Source: Hyphomicrobiales bacterium
Lineage (GTDB): Bacteria > Pseudomonadota > Alphaproteobacteria > Rhizobiales > Rhizobiaceae
Assembly (NCBI GenBank): GCA_900469445.1
Contig: UBXM01000011.1
Coordinates: 23,472-87,471 of the forward strand
Direction: 5' to 3'
Length of the DNA: 64,000 bases
Shown piece by piece: positions 56,557 to 64,000 of this stretch; position 1 is the stretch's first letter; each line of letters starts with the position of its first letter. A program made the translations under genes and the position numbers. The notes beneath the pieces are model-generated. The model was given only the letters and a program-made list of their open reading frames with translations, had not been told where the DNA came from and made no database searches.

Positions 56557-57548
56557 TGGCCAATACCATGGACAGCCCGCGCACCGCCGTCAGCAATCCG
56601 CCGGTACAGCCGATGGAAACAAACCTGACGCAGAAGGACCTCATCCGTCGCTCTGCCACATCCGAGCTGCCGCGCCCCGAGCGGCAGCTCACCCCTGTCG
56701 CCAAACTCATCGACGTGTCGAAATGCATCGGCTGCAAGGCCTGCCAGTCGGCATGCGTCGAGTGGAACGATACCAATCCGGCGGTCGGTGAAAATGTCGG
56801 GGTCTATACCAACCCGCACGATCTTACCGCCGACATGTACACGCTCATGCGGTTCACGGAATGGGTCAATCCGGAAACCGACAATCTGGAATGGCTGATC
56901 CGCAAGGACGGCTGCATGCACTGCGCCGATCCGGGCTGTCTGAAGGCCTGTCCGGCGCCGGGTGCGATCGTGCAGTATTCCAACGGCATCGTCGACTTCG
57001 TGCATGAGAACTGCATCGGCTGCGGTTATTGCGTGAAGGGCTGTCCCTTCAACATTCCGCGCATCTCGAAGGCGGATCACCGTGCCTATAAATGCACGCT
57101 CTGTTCCGACCGTGTTGCAGTCGGTCAAGGCCCTGCCTGTGCCAAGGCCTGCCCGACACAGGCGATCGTCTTCGGCACCAAGGAAGACATGAAGAAGCAT
57201 GCGGATGAGCGCATTGCCGATCTGAAGTCCCGTGGTTACACCAATGCCGGCCTCTACGATCCGCCGGGCGTTGGCGGCACGCATGTCATGTATGTGCTGC
57301 ATCACAACGACAAACCGCATATCTATTCGGACCTGCCCGACAATCCGGCGATCTCGGCCGTGGTCGAGACCTGGAAGGGCGCGACGAAATATGCCGGCCT
57401 CGCCGTCATGGGGCTGGCTGCCGCCGGAAGCATCCTGCACGGCCTGTTCGCCAAGGCCAACCGCGTGTCCAAGCACGAGGAGGAAGAGGCGAAGGAACTG
57501 GTCGACGAGAGTGTCGAACATGCCGACAAGCGGGTGGAGGACGCCTGA
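56556..57548 (+). CDS. fdoH: Formate dehydrogenase beta subunit, iron-sulfur protein
   Basis: A 330-residue electron-transfer subunit. Four ferredoxin-type clusters are predicted from [54 protein letters not shown] and [21 protein letters not shown] single membrane helix near residues 270-292 ([20 protein letters not shown]) anchors it, followed by an acidic tail ([13 protein letters not shown]). It passes electrons from the alpha subunit to cytochrome b. Start and preceding stop overlap as TGATG. Confidence 0.95.
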   Translation: MANTMDSPRTAVSNPPVQPMETNLTQKDLIRRSATSELPRPERQLTPVAKLIDVSKCIGCKACQSACVEWNDTNPAVGENVGVYTNPHDLTADMYTLMRFTEWVNPETDNLEWLIRKDGCMHCADPGCLKACPAPGAIVQYSNGIVDFVHENCIGCGYCVKGCPFNIPRISKADHRAYKCTLCSDRVAVGQGPACAKACPTQAIVFGTKEDMKKHADERIADLKSRGYTNAGLYDPPGVGGTHVMYVLHHNDKPHIYSDLPDNPAISAVVETWKGATKYAGLAVMGLAAAGSILHGLFAKANRVSKHEEEEAKELVDESVEHADKRVEDA

Positions 57549-58264
57549 TGAGCACGCCCGCCAATACCGCGCCTACGAAAGTCAGCTCCGTCAAAGCCGG
57601 GGCTGAAGACTCGATCCGTCGTGGCCCGCCCGTCGAGGTGGTCCGTTATGGACCGGGAAAACGCATCAACCACTGGGTGACGGCGATCAGCCTGATCCTG
57701 CTGTTGTTGTCCGGTCTTGCCATGTTCCACCCATCTTTGTTCTTCCTCACCGAACTCTTCGGTGGCGGGCAGATGACGCGCTGGATCCATCCGTGGATCG
57801 GCATCGTGCTGTTTTTCTCGTTCTTCATCCTGTTTGCGCAATTGTGGAAACTCAACCTGCCAAACCGGGACGACGTGCAATGGGCCTCGCAGATCGGCGA
57901 CGTGATCGGCGGCCATGAGGAAAAGCTGCCGGAACTCGGCAAGTACAATGCCGGCCAGAAGTTCATCTTCTGGGGCATGGCATCGCTGATCATCGTGCTG
58001 ATTGTCACCGGCATCATGGCCTGGGAACAGTATTTCGGTCACCTGACGAGCATTCCGACCCAGCGCATCGCGCTGCTGGTTCATTCGCTCGCCGCCGTCG
58101 CCATCATTCTGGTCTTCATCCTGCATGTCTATGCGGCCATCTGGACCCGCGGCACGATCAGCGCCATGACCCGCGGAACCGTGACCGGCGGCTGGGCCTG
58201 GCGTCACCACCGCAAGTGGCTGAAGGACATTGCTGGACGCGGCAGGATTGATCCGGCAGAATGA
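57548..58264 (+). CDS. fdoI: Formate dehydrogenase gamma subunit, cytochrome b556
   Basis: A 238-residue membrane protein with four helices. Heme-binding His candidates are in RINHWVTAISLILLLLSG (helix 1), RWIHPWIGIVLFFSFF (helix 2) and VHSLAAVAIILVFILHVYAA (helix 4). It receives electrons from FdoH and reduces quinone. The C-terminus WAWRHHRKWLKDIAGR is typical. It overlaps fdoH as TGATG. About 40 residues of N-terminal tail precede the first helix, longer than in E. coli. Confidence 0.94.
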   Translation: MSTPANTAPTKVSSVKAGAEDSIRRGPPVEVVRYGPGKRINHWVTAISLILLLLSGLAMFHPSLFFLTELFGGGQMTRWIHPWIGIVLFFSFFILFAQLWKLNLPNRDDVQWASQIGDVIGGHEEKLPELGKYNAGQKFIFWGMASLIIVLIVTGIMAWEQYFGHLTSIPTQRIALLVHSLAAVAIILVFILHVYAAIWTRGTISAMTRGTVTGGWAWRHHRKWLKDIAGRGRIDPAE

Positions 58265-58272
58265 AAGACAGG

Positions 58273-58298
58273 GCGTTGCACGCCCATGCGTGCAACGC
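58273..58298 (+). terminator. Hairpin separating fdoGHI from fdhE-sel genes
   Basis: GCGTTGCACGC, loop CCAT, GCGTGCAACGC: a perfect 11-pair stem 9 bases after the fdoI stop. No T-run follows, so it should only attenuate transcription or protect the upstream mRNA, giving more enzyme than assembly factors. Confidence 0.55.
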
Positions 58299-58396
58299 TC
58301 GATATGTTTCAATGACGCATCAGCCTTTTGAGGGTTTGTCTATCGTCAAGGCAATGCGCAACAGGAAGCTGTGGCCGGTCGGCCCTGCGAGGTAGA

Positions 58397-59320
58397 ATGT
58401 CCGTATCGTCCCTACAGCCCGATCCTTCGATGATCGGGGGCATTTCCAAGGCGCTTTTCGCCCTGATGCCGAATCCGGCCCGTCTGTTCAAGGAACGTGC
58501 CACGCGTTTCGAGGTTCTTGCCGAAACAAGCAATCTTGCTCCCTATCTGAAATTCCTCGCCGGTATCGTGCGCGTCCAGGCGGATCTCGTCGCTGAACTT
58601 CCGCCGGTTCAACCAGTCGATGCCGAACAGGTCGCCCGCGCCCGAGACGGCGCCATGCCGCCGATCGATCGTTCGGCGATGATCCAATCCGACGAGTACC
58701 GAAAGACGGTGCAGCTGTTTCTCGATCGTGTTCAGGATCTGGAAATGCCGGCAGCGGCAGCCGAAGCGCTTGAAGCTGTCCGTGCCGCCGATGACGAGAC
58801 GCTTGCCTGGATGGCCGGCAATGTGATTGGCGACACGCTTCCGGTCGAAAGCCTTGCGCATCATCTTTTTGTGGCGGCGGCGACGCAGGTTCATGCCGCG
58901 CGGCTGGCAGCACTTCTCGATGGCAATGCACTTGTGCCGGTATCGGTCGGTGTCTGCCCCAGTTGCGGCGGCAAGCCCGCCGGATCGATGGTGATCGGCG
59001 TGCAGGGCGCGGAAGGCGCGCGTTACGCCTGCTGTTCCTGCTGCGCGACGATGTGGAACGAGGTTCGCGTGAAATGTCTTGCCTGCGGTTCCACCAAGGG
59101 TATCGGCTATCGCTCGGTCGAAGTTGATGGCGGCGAGGAGGCCGTTATCAAGGCGGAGATCTGCGACAGCTGCAACAGCTGGAGCAAGCTGCTTTACCAG
59201 AACAAGAACCCGACGCTCGAAATGATCGCTGACGACGTGGCAAGCCTTGGTCTCGACCTGCTGATGAAGGAAACGGACTATCGCCGAGCCGGCTTTGATC
59301 CGTTCCTGATCGGATATTGA
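58397..59320 (+). CDS. fdhE: Formate dehydrogenase accessory protein FdhE
   Basis: A 307-residue cytoplasmic factor needed for activity of Tat-exported formate dehydrogenases. Its C-terminal half has the rubredoxin-like cysteine pairs CPSCGG, CCSCC, CLACGS and CDSCNSW that bind iron. ATG 58397 was chosen because GAGG lies 6 bases upstream; an upstream GTG would add an untypical basic stretch. It ends 4 bases before selA. Confidence 0.92.
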   Translation: MSVSSLQPDPSMIGGISKALFALMPNPARLFKERATRFEVLAETSNLAPYLKFLAGIVRVQADLVAELPPVQPVDAEQVARARDGAMPPIDRSAMIQSDEYRKTVQLFLDRVQDLEMPAAAAEALEAVRAADDETLAWMAGNVIGDTLPVESLAHHLFVAAATQVHAARLAALLDGNALVPVSVGVCPSCGGKPAGSMVIGVQGAEGARYACCSCCATMWNEVRVKCLACGSTKGIGYRSVEVDGGEEAVIKAEICDSCNSWSKLLYQNKNPTLEMIADDVASLGLDLLMKETDYRRAGFDPFLIGY

Positions 59321-59324
59321 GGCC

Positions 59325-60725
59325 ATGCCGGGATTAACCGATCTTCGCCTTCTGCCATCCGTCGACCGGATGATGAACCTGCCCGTTATTGCGCCTTTTC
59401 TGGACCGGCATGGCCGCGCCGTGGTGGTCGAGGAACTGCGGCAGACGCTTGTCGATATCCGCGAGGCGGTGAAGGCTGGTGCCGATGTGCCGGACGAGGC
59501 AGGCGTGCTGGCGTCACTTGCCGGCCGTCTGACCTATCTGGAAAAGTCCAATCTGAGGCCGCTCTTCAATCTCACCGGGACGGTGCTGCATACCAATCTC
59601 GGTCGCGCATTGCTTGCCGAAGAGGCGATTGCGGCGGCCGTCGACGCCATGCGCGATGCGGCGGCGCTCGAATTCGATCTCGATACCGGCAAGCGTGGCG
59701 AACGCGACAGCCATCTGCGCGAACTGCTCTGCGAACTGACCGGCGCGGAAGACGCGACGATCGTCAACAACAATGCGGCGGCGGTTCTGATCGCGCTCAA
59801 CGCCGTCGGCGGCGGTCGTCAGGCCATCGTCTCGCGCGGCGAGCTGATCGAGATCGGTGGTGCGTTTCGCATGCCGGACATCATGGAGCGGGCCGGCGTC
59901 GAGCTGGTCGAGGTCGGGACGACCAATCGCACCCATCCACGCGATTATATAAAGGCGGTGGGGCCGGAGACGGCGCTGATCCTCAAGGTCCACACATCGA
60001 ACTACCGTATCGAAGGATTTACGGCAGAGGTCGAAGGTGCCGAGCTTGCAAGGATCGCCAGGGATCTCGGCGTTGCGCTGCTCAACGATCTCGGCTCCGG
60101 CACGCTGGTCGATCTGTCTCGCTTTGGACTTGCAAAAGAACCGACGGTGCGCGAGGCGGTGGCGGAAGGTGCTGATCTCGTGACCTTTTCCGGCGACAAG
60201 CTTCTCGGTGGGCCGCAGGCCGGTTTCATCGTCGGCCGCAGGGAACTGATCGCCGAGATCAATCGCAATCCGTTGAAACGGGCGCTGCGCGTCGACAAGA
60301 TCCGCATTGCGGCACTGGCGGCGACGCTGAAACTCTATCGCGACCCGGACCGGCTGGGCGAGCGCCTGCCGACGCTGCGCATGCTTTCGCGCAAGGAGCC
60401 GGATATCCGCGCGCAGGCGGAACGTCTTTTGCCGCAGGTGACCGCTCTGTTGCAGCCGAAGGGCTATGGCGTCGAGATCTGTCCATGCTCGAGCCAGATC
60501 GGTTCCGGTGCCTTGCCGGTCGATACGATCGCCAGCGCCGGATTGCGGATCACCGCGACATCCGGCAGCGCGCTTGAAGAATTGGCATCGCTGTTCCGCT
60601 CATTGCCGCGCCCCATCCTCGGCCGGCTGCAGGACGGTGCCATGGTGCTCGATCTCCGTTGCCTCACCGATGAGAATACCTTCGTCGCGAGCCTTTCCGA
60701 AGGGGTCGGCGATGCGCTGGCTTGA
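59325..60725 (+). CDS. selA: L-seryl-tRNA(Sec) selenium transferase
   Basis: A 466-residue PLP enzyme converting Ser-tRNA(Sec) to Sec-tRNA(Sec) with selenophosphate. N-terminal tRNA-binding region LRLLPSVDRMMNLP; FNLTGTVLHTNLGRALLAEE; the PLP Lys292 in VTFSGDKLLGGPQAGFIVGR; and substrate-binding VEVGTTNRTHPRDY. Length and motifs match the family. The start is 4 bases after fdhE, and its end overlaps the SEL1 gene by 14 bases. Confidence 0.96.
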   Translation: MPGLTDLRLLPSVDRMMNLPVIAPFLDRHGRAVVVEELRQTLVDIREAVKAGADVPDEAGVLASLAGRLTYLEKSNLRPLFNLTGTVLHTNLGRALLAEEAIAAAVDAMRDAAALEFDLDTGKRGERDSHLRELLCELTGAEDATIVNNNAAAVLIALNAVGGGRQAIVSRGELIEIGGAFRMPDIMERAGVELVEVGTTNRTHPRDYIKAVGPETALILKVHTSNYRIEGFTAEVEGAELARIARDLGVALLNDLGSGTLVDLSRFGLAKEPTVREAVAEGADLVTFSGDKLLGGPQAGFIVGRRELIAEINRNPLKRALRVDKIRIAALAATLKLYRDPDRLGERLPTLRMLSRKEPDIRAQAERLLPQVTALLQPKGYGVEICPCSSQIGSGALPVDTIASAGLRITATSGSALEELASLFRSLPRPILGRLQDGAMVLDLRCLTDENTFVASLSEGVGDALA

Positions 60726-61533
60726 TCGGCTGCGGGGAAAGCCGACTGAAACGGTAACGGATATGGTTTCCGCGGACATGGAGGCCGCACTGAGTGCTGC
60801 CAAGGCGGGCGATTACGACACCGCCCTTGCTCTGTGGGAACCGCTCGCCCGCTCCGGCAATGCCCGTGCCCAGAACAATATCGGTGCCTGTTTTGCCGAA
60901 GGGCTCGGCGTGCCATCGGACCGGCCGCTGGCGCTGAAATGGCTGACGCTGTCGGCCGAAGCCGGTGATCCGGTCGGCCAGCGCAACTGTGCCGCCTTTT
61001 ACATGCAGGGTTCCGATGCGACGGGCTCTGATGCCGATCCGGCAAAGGCGGCGAAACTCTATCGCCTTGCTGCAGAAGCAGGCGATGCACCGTCGCAGGA
61101 CATGCTGAGCTGGCTTTTGCTAGAAGGCGAGATCATCCCGTCCGATCCGGCTAAAGCCAAGCTCTGGGCCGAACGCGCGGCCGAAGGCGGCATCGCCGCC
61201 TCGATGACACGCCTCGGCATGCTCTATCATAATGCAATCTGCGTCGATCGCGATCCGGCTCAGGCGGTCCATTGGTGGCGCAAGGGGGCGGCCGGCGATG
61301 ATGCGGATGCGCAGGCCATGCTGGGAGCCGCCTTTCATATGGGGGCAGGCCTGGCAGTTGATCGTGTGGCTGCGCTTGCGTGGCTGCTGCGAGCCGTCGA
61401 TGGCGGCAGCGCGTTGGCACAGCCTTTCCTCAAACCCGTTCGCGACAGTCTCTCGCCGGCTGAAACGGCAGAGGCCGAACACCGCGCAAGACTGCCGCTT
61501 GCCGAGATGATCGCTGTGGGAGAAAAACCATGA
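60712..61533 (+). CDS. SEL1-repeat (TPR-like) protein between selA and selB
   Basis: A 273-residue protein built almost entirely of SEL1-like repeats of 36-38 residues. Clear units include [60 protein letters not shown] and [20 protein letters not shown]. No signal peptide is seen, so it is probably cytoplasmic. SEL1 repeats mediate protein contacts. ATG 60712 has AAGGGG 6-7 bases upstream. It overlaps selA by 14 bases and selB by 4, so it is translated with the selenocysteine machinery. A role there is inferred; none is established to my knowledge. Confidence 0.85.
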   Translation: MRWLDRLRGKPTETVTDMVSADMEAALSAAKAGDYDTALALWEPLARSGNARAQNNIGACFAEGLGVPSDRPLALKWLTLSAEAGDPVGQRNCAAFYMQGSDATGSDADPAKAAKLYRLAAEAGDAPSQDMLSWLLLEGEIIPSDPAKAKLWAERAAEGGIAASMTRLGMLYHNAICVDRDPAQAVHWWRKGAAGDDADAQAMLGAAFHMGAGLAVDRVAALAWLLRAVDGGSALAQPFLKPVRDSLSPAETAEAEHRARLPLAEMIAVGEKP

Positions 61534-63584
61534 TCATCGGAACCGCAGGCCATATCGACCACGGCAAGACGGCGCTGGTAAAGGCGCTGACCGGCACCGA
61601 TGCCGATCGGCTGAAAGAGGAAAAAGCTCGCGGCATCACCATCGATCTCGGTTTTGCCTATGCGCGGTTTGCCGATGAGGCGGTGACCGGCTTTATCGAT
61701 GTGCCCGGCCACGAGCGTTTCATCCACACGATGCTGGCCGGCGCCGGGGGCATTGATTACGCCTTGCTGGTTGTGGCAGCCGATGACGGGATCATGCCGC
61801 AGACCCGCGAACATCTCGCCATTCTTGATCTGCTCGGCATCAGCCGCGGCGTCGTTGCGCTGACCAAGGCCGATCTTGCCGACGCTGAACGGATCGCCAC
61901 TGTTACCCATGATATCCATGCTCTGCTCGCTCCCACGCGACTGCGGGACATGGACATTCTGCCGGTTTCCGCCTTGACCGGTCAGGGTATCGAAGAACTC
62001 AAGACCATTCTCGCCGAGGCTGAGCGGGCCACCGTCGAAACCGCGATCGACGGTCGCTTTCGTCTTGCCGTCGACCGTTCCTTCACGCTGTCGGGTGCCG
62101 GCACCGTCGTCACCGGTACGGTTCTTTCCGGTTCGGTTGCCATCGGCGACGCCGTCACCGTGTCGCCTTCGGGCCTTTCCGCCCGTGTCCGTTCCATCCA
62201 TGCGCAGAACCAGAAGGTCGAGCGCGGTTTTGCCGGCCAGCGCTGCGCGCTCAATCTTGCCGGGGAAGCGATCGCCAAGGATGCGATCCATCGTGGCGAC
62301 ATGATCGTCGATCCCGTTCTGCACGCGCCGACCGACCGTATCGATGCCGAGCTTTCCGTCCTGCAGGGTGAGCCGAAGGCGATCGGGCAGTGGTTTTCTG
62401 CAAGGTTCCACCATGAAAGCGTCGAGGCCGGGGTGCGGATCGTGCCGCTGGAAGGCCCGGTCGCGCCGGGAACCACCGCGCGCGTTCAGCTTGTGCTGGA
62501 CCGTCCGATTGCAGCCGCAGTGGGCGATCGTTTCATTCTGCGCGATGTTTCGGCACAACGTACGATCGGCGGCGGTGCGCTTATCGACCTGCGTCCGCCC
62601 GCCCGAAAACGCCGGACGCCGGAACGGCTCGAACAGCTGACCGCTGCGGCCAGACCGACCGCTGCGGAACAGCTTTCCGCCCTGCTCGACACCGCGCCAT
62701 ATCTGGTCGATCTCAACGCCTTTGCCCGCGATCGGGCAATGTCACAGCCGCAGCTGGCTGCTGCAACGGAAGCGGCCTGCATCGTGCTTGTGGAAGCCGG
62801 TGGCGTCGATTATGCCATGTCGGCTGCCCACCGCGCCGCCTTTTCCACGCAACTGGTCGAGCTGTTGACGGCCTTCCATTCGGAAAACCCGGAATTGCAG
62901 GGGCAAGGCCGCGAGCGGCTGCGGATGGCGATGACGCCGCGTCTGCCGGCGCCAGCTTTTCTTGCGGTGATGCGCGCCGAAGCTGCTGCCGGCACTATCG
63001 TGCTTGAAGGTGCTTTCCTCCGCCTGCCCAGTCATATTGCCCAGTTGGGCGAGGCCGAAGAGAGGCTTTACGCCGAGATCCTGCCACATCTGATCGGGGA
63101 AAACCGGTTCCGGCCGCCACGCGTGCGTGATTTCGTCGAGCTGGTTGGGGTCGACGAACGCGAAATCCGGCGCATCTTGAAACTCTGCGCGCGGCTTGGC
63201 CGGGTCGATCAGATCCGCCACGACCACTTCTTTACCCGGGCCACCACGGCAGAAATGGTGATGATCGTGCAAGAGGTGGCAGCCGTGGCGGAACATGGGG
63301 AATTCGTCGCCGCCGCCTTCCGCGACCGGGTCAACAACGGTAGAAAAGTCGCGATCGAAATCCTCGAGTTTTTCGATCGTCATGGTGTAACCTTGCGGCG
63401 GGGCGATCTTCGCCGCATAAACCCGCATCGGCTCGACCTGTTCGGCCTGTCCGTTCCTGATGCCGAAAATGGAAGAGATTCGTCCCCGGTGGGGCGTCCG
63501 GACTTCAAATCCGGGTGGGGCAGCGACGCTGTCTTGGGTGGGTTCGACTCCCATTCTCTTCCGCCATCAGGAGAAAAGTCTTGA
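61530..63584 (+). CDS. selB: Selenocysteine-specific elongation factor SelB, frame open through selC
   Basis: The frame is 684 codons. The N-terminus is an EF-Tu-like GTPase ([16 protein letters not shown], residues 7-22; [21 protein letters not shown]), followed by two beta-barrel domains and C-terminal winged helices that bind SECIS ([20 protein letters not shown] being the last). SelB delivers Sec-tRNA to the UGA in fdoG. The frame stays open through the tRNA-Sec gene: codons 648-679 are exactly the 96 tRNA bases, and the stop comes 5 codons later. The natural domain end is near residue 640. It overlaps the SEL1 gene by 4 bases. Confidence 0.94.
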   Translation: MIIGTAGHIDHGKTALVKALTGTDADRLKEEKARGITIDLGFAYARFADEAVTGFIDVPGHERFIHTMLAGAGGIDYALLVVAADDGIMPQTREHLAILDLLGISRGVVALTKADLADAERIATVTHDIHALLAPTRLRDMDILPVSALTGQGIEELKTILAEAERATVETAIDGRFRLAVDRSFTLSGAGTVVTGTVLSGSVAIGDAVTVSPSGLSARVRSIHAQNQKVERGFAGQRCALNLAGEAIAKDAIHRGDMIVDPVLHAPTDRIDAELSVLQGEPKAIGQWFSARFHHESVEAGVRIVPLEGPVAPGTTARVQLVLDRPIAAAVGDRFILRDVSAQRTIGGGALIDLRPPARKRRTPERLEQLTAAARPTAAEQLSALLDTAPYLVDLNAFARDRAMSQPQLAAATEAACIVLVEAGGVDYAMSAAHRAAFSTQLVELLTAFHSENPELQGQGRERLRMAMTPRLPAPAFLAVMRAEAAAGTIVLEGAFLRLPSHIAQLGEAEERLYAEILPHLIGENRFRPPRVRDFVELVGVDEREIRRILKLCARLGRVDQIRHDHFFTRATTAEMVMIVQEVAAVAEHGEFVAAAFRDRVNNGRKVAIEILEFFDRHGVTLRRGDLRRINPHRLDLFGLSVPDAENGRDSSPVGRPDFKSGWGSDAVLGGFDSHSLPPSGEKS
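63471..63566 (+). tRNA. selC: Selenocysteine tRNA, anticodon TCA
   Basis: A 96-base tRNA with the features of bacterial tRNA-Sec: an 8-pair acceptor stem (GGAAGAGA/TCTCTTCC), discriminator G and encoded CCA; a D arm with CCCC-GGT-GGGG; an anticodon stem CCGGA/TCCGG around CTTCAAA, with anticodon TCA at 63505-63507; a long variable arm with CAGCG-A-CGCTG; and a T arm TGGG-TTCGACT-CCCA. It lies wholly inside the selB frame. No promoter of its own is visible, so it probably comes from the operon transcript. Confidence 0.96.
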
Positions 63585-63964
63585 GCAATCCTTCCGCCGA
63601 TACCGACTTCGACGACTGGGTGATCGACACCTATGCCGAAGCCGGTTCCTTCACCATGCTATTCGTTCTGGTGGCGATCACGGAGACAAAGGTCGAGCTG
63701 TTGCGCTCCGCCTATCTGCATGTGGTGGGCGACGAGTTGCGCTGGCCGGAAATGGTGAAACTGTTTTCGGGCGCCGGGGTCAACTGGTCCGGCGTGGTCT
63801 TCTATCGTGCCGGCCGCGAAGGACTTGTCGAAGACAAGGACGCCAAGGCTCGCCTTGCCTCGCTGGTGCGCAAGCTGGACGAGGATCGCTCGCTGATCCG
63901 CGATGGCGAGTTTTTCAATGCAGACGGTCTTCGTTTGATGATCGAGGAACTCAAGCCGCATTGA
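63581..63964 (+). CDS. Uncharacterised 127-residue protein downstream of selC
   Basis: I do not recognise a family. The sequence begins with TTG ([20 protein letters not shown]), continues SFTMLFVLVAITETKVELLR and VVGDELRWPEMVKLFSGAGV, and ends DGLRLMIEELKPH. It is acidic and apparently soluble, with no signal peptide or cysteines. The TTG start is supported by GGAG 8 bases upstream and by a TTGA overlap with the selB stop, a typical translational coupling. Base use is like the neighbours. It is followed by a hairpin. A link to selenocysteine metabolism is suggested only by position. Confidence 0.75.
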   Translation: MSNPSADTDFDDWVIDTYAEAGSFTMLFVLVAITETKVELLRSAYLHVVGDELRWPEMVKLFSGAGVNWSGVVFYRAGREGLVEDKDAKARLASLVRKLDEDRSLIRDGEFFNADGLRLMIEELKPH

Positions 63965-63965
63965 T

Positions 63966-63994
63966 AGGGGCTTTCCATCAAGAAAAAAGCCCCT
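63966..63994 (+). terminator. Terminator-like hairpin ending the sel operon
   Basis: AGGGGCTTT and AAAGCCCCT form a 9-pair stem with an 11-base loop, starting two bases after the last stop. The T-run is inside the stem rather than after it, and the window ends six bases later, so strength cannot be judged. Confidence 0.5.
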
Positions 63995-64000
63995 CCCAAC

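Overview
The window is about 64 kb of high-GC DNA, densely packed with genes and reading like Rhizobiaceae (Rhizobium, Agrobacterium, Neorhizobium or Sinorhizobium type). The clearest pointers are a dctA gene divergent from dctBD with a sigma-54 promoter, many sugar-acid and osmolyte uptake operons, a membrane-segment-free FtsK, and a selenocysteine formate dehydrogenase island of the kind known from rhizobial replicons. I found no rRNA, IS element, phage gene or CRISPR array. Species and replicon cannot be fixed from the sequence alone.

Layout. (1) 1-8.0 kb, minus strand: an export cluster read macA, macB, tetR, HlyD-type adaptor, RbbA-type ABC fusion, ABC-2 permease (cut by the window edge). 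(2) 8.4-13.6 kb, plus: an AcrAB-type RND pump and its TetR regulator; an operator-like dyad before the pump resembles the enterobacterial AcrR site. (3) 13.6-18.2 kb, minus: a ProVW importer with two tandem binding proteins and a small XRE protein. (4) 18.7-19.9 kb: an aminotransferase. (5) 19.9-29.7 kb: a GntR regulator divergent from a sugar ABC importer and six enzymes that together form a complete non-phosphorylating L-fucose pathway to pyruvate and lactate. (6) 29.7-41.7 kb: a hexuronate/aldonate region with two zinc dehydrogenases, UxuB, UxuA, a TRAP transporter, two GntR regulators (one with two DNA-binding domains), an Ldh2-type dehydrogenase and an enolase-superfamily enzyme. (7) 41.8-46.6 kb: dctA and dctBD. 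(8) 46.7-49.3 kb: ftsK. (9) 49.4-53.2 kb, minus: a YehZYXW-type osmoprotectant importer. (10) 53.4-64 kb, plus: fdoGHI-fdhE-selA-SEL1 protein-selB-selC-small protein.

The most notable region is the last one. The formate dehydrogenase alpha subunit is a selenoprotein: its frame is crossed by a UGA at codon 200, followed at once by a SECIS-like hairpin. The same operon carries the Sec machinery (SelA, SelB, tRNA-Sec). The tRNA-Sec gene lies entirely inside the open 3' end of selB, in frame, covering exactly 32 codons. A SEL1-repeat protein is coupled between selA and selB, and an unrecognised 127-residue protein overlaps the selB stop. selD is not in the window.

Most start positions below were chosen from ribosome-binding sites, overlap with the previous gene and family length, and so often differ from the longest open frame.
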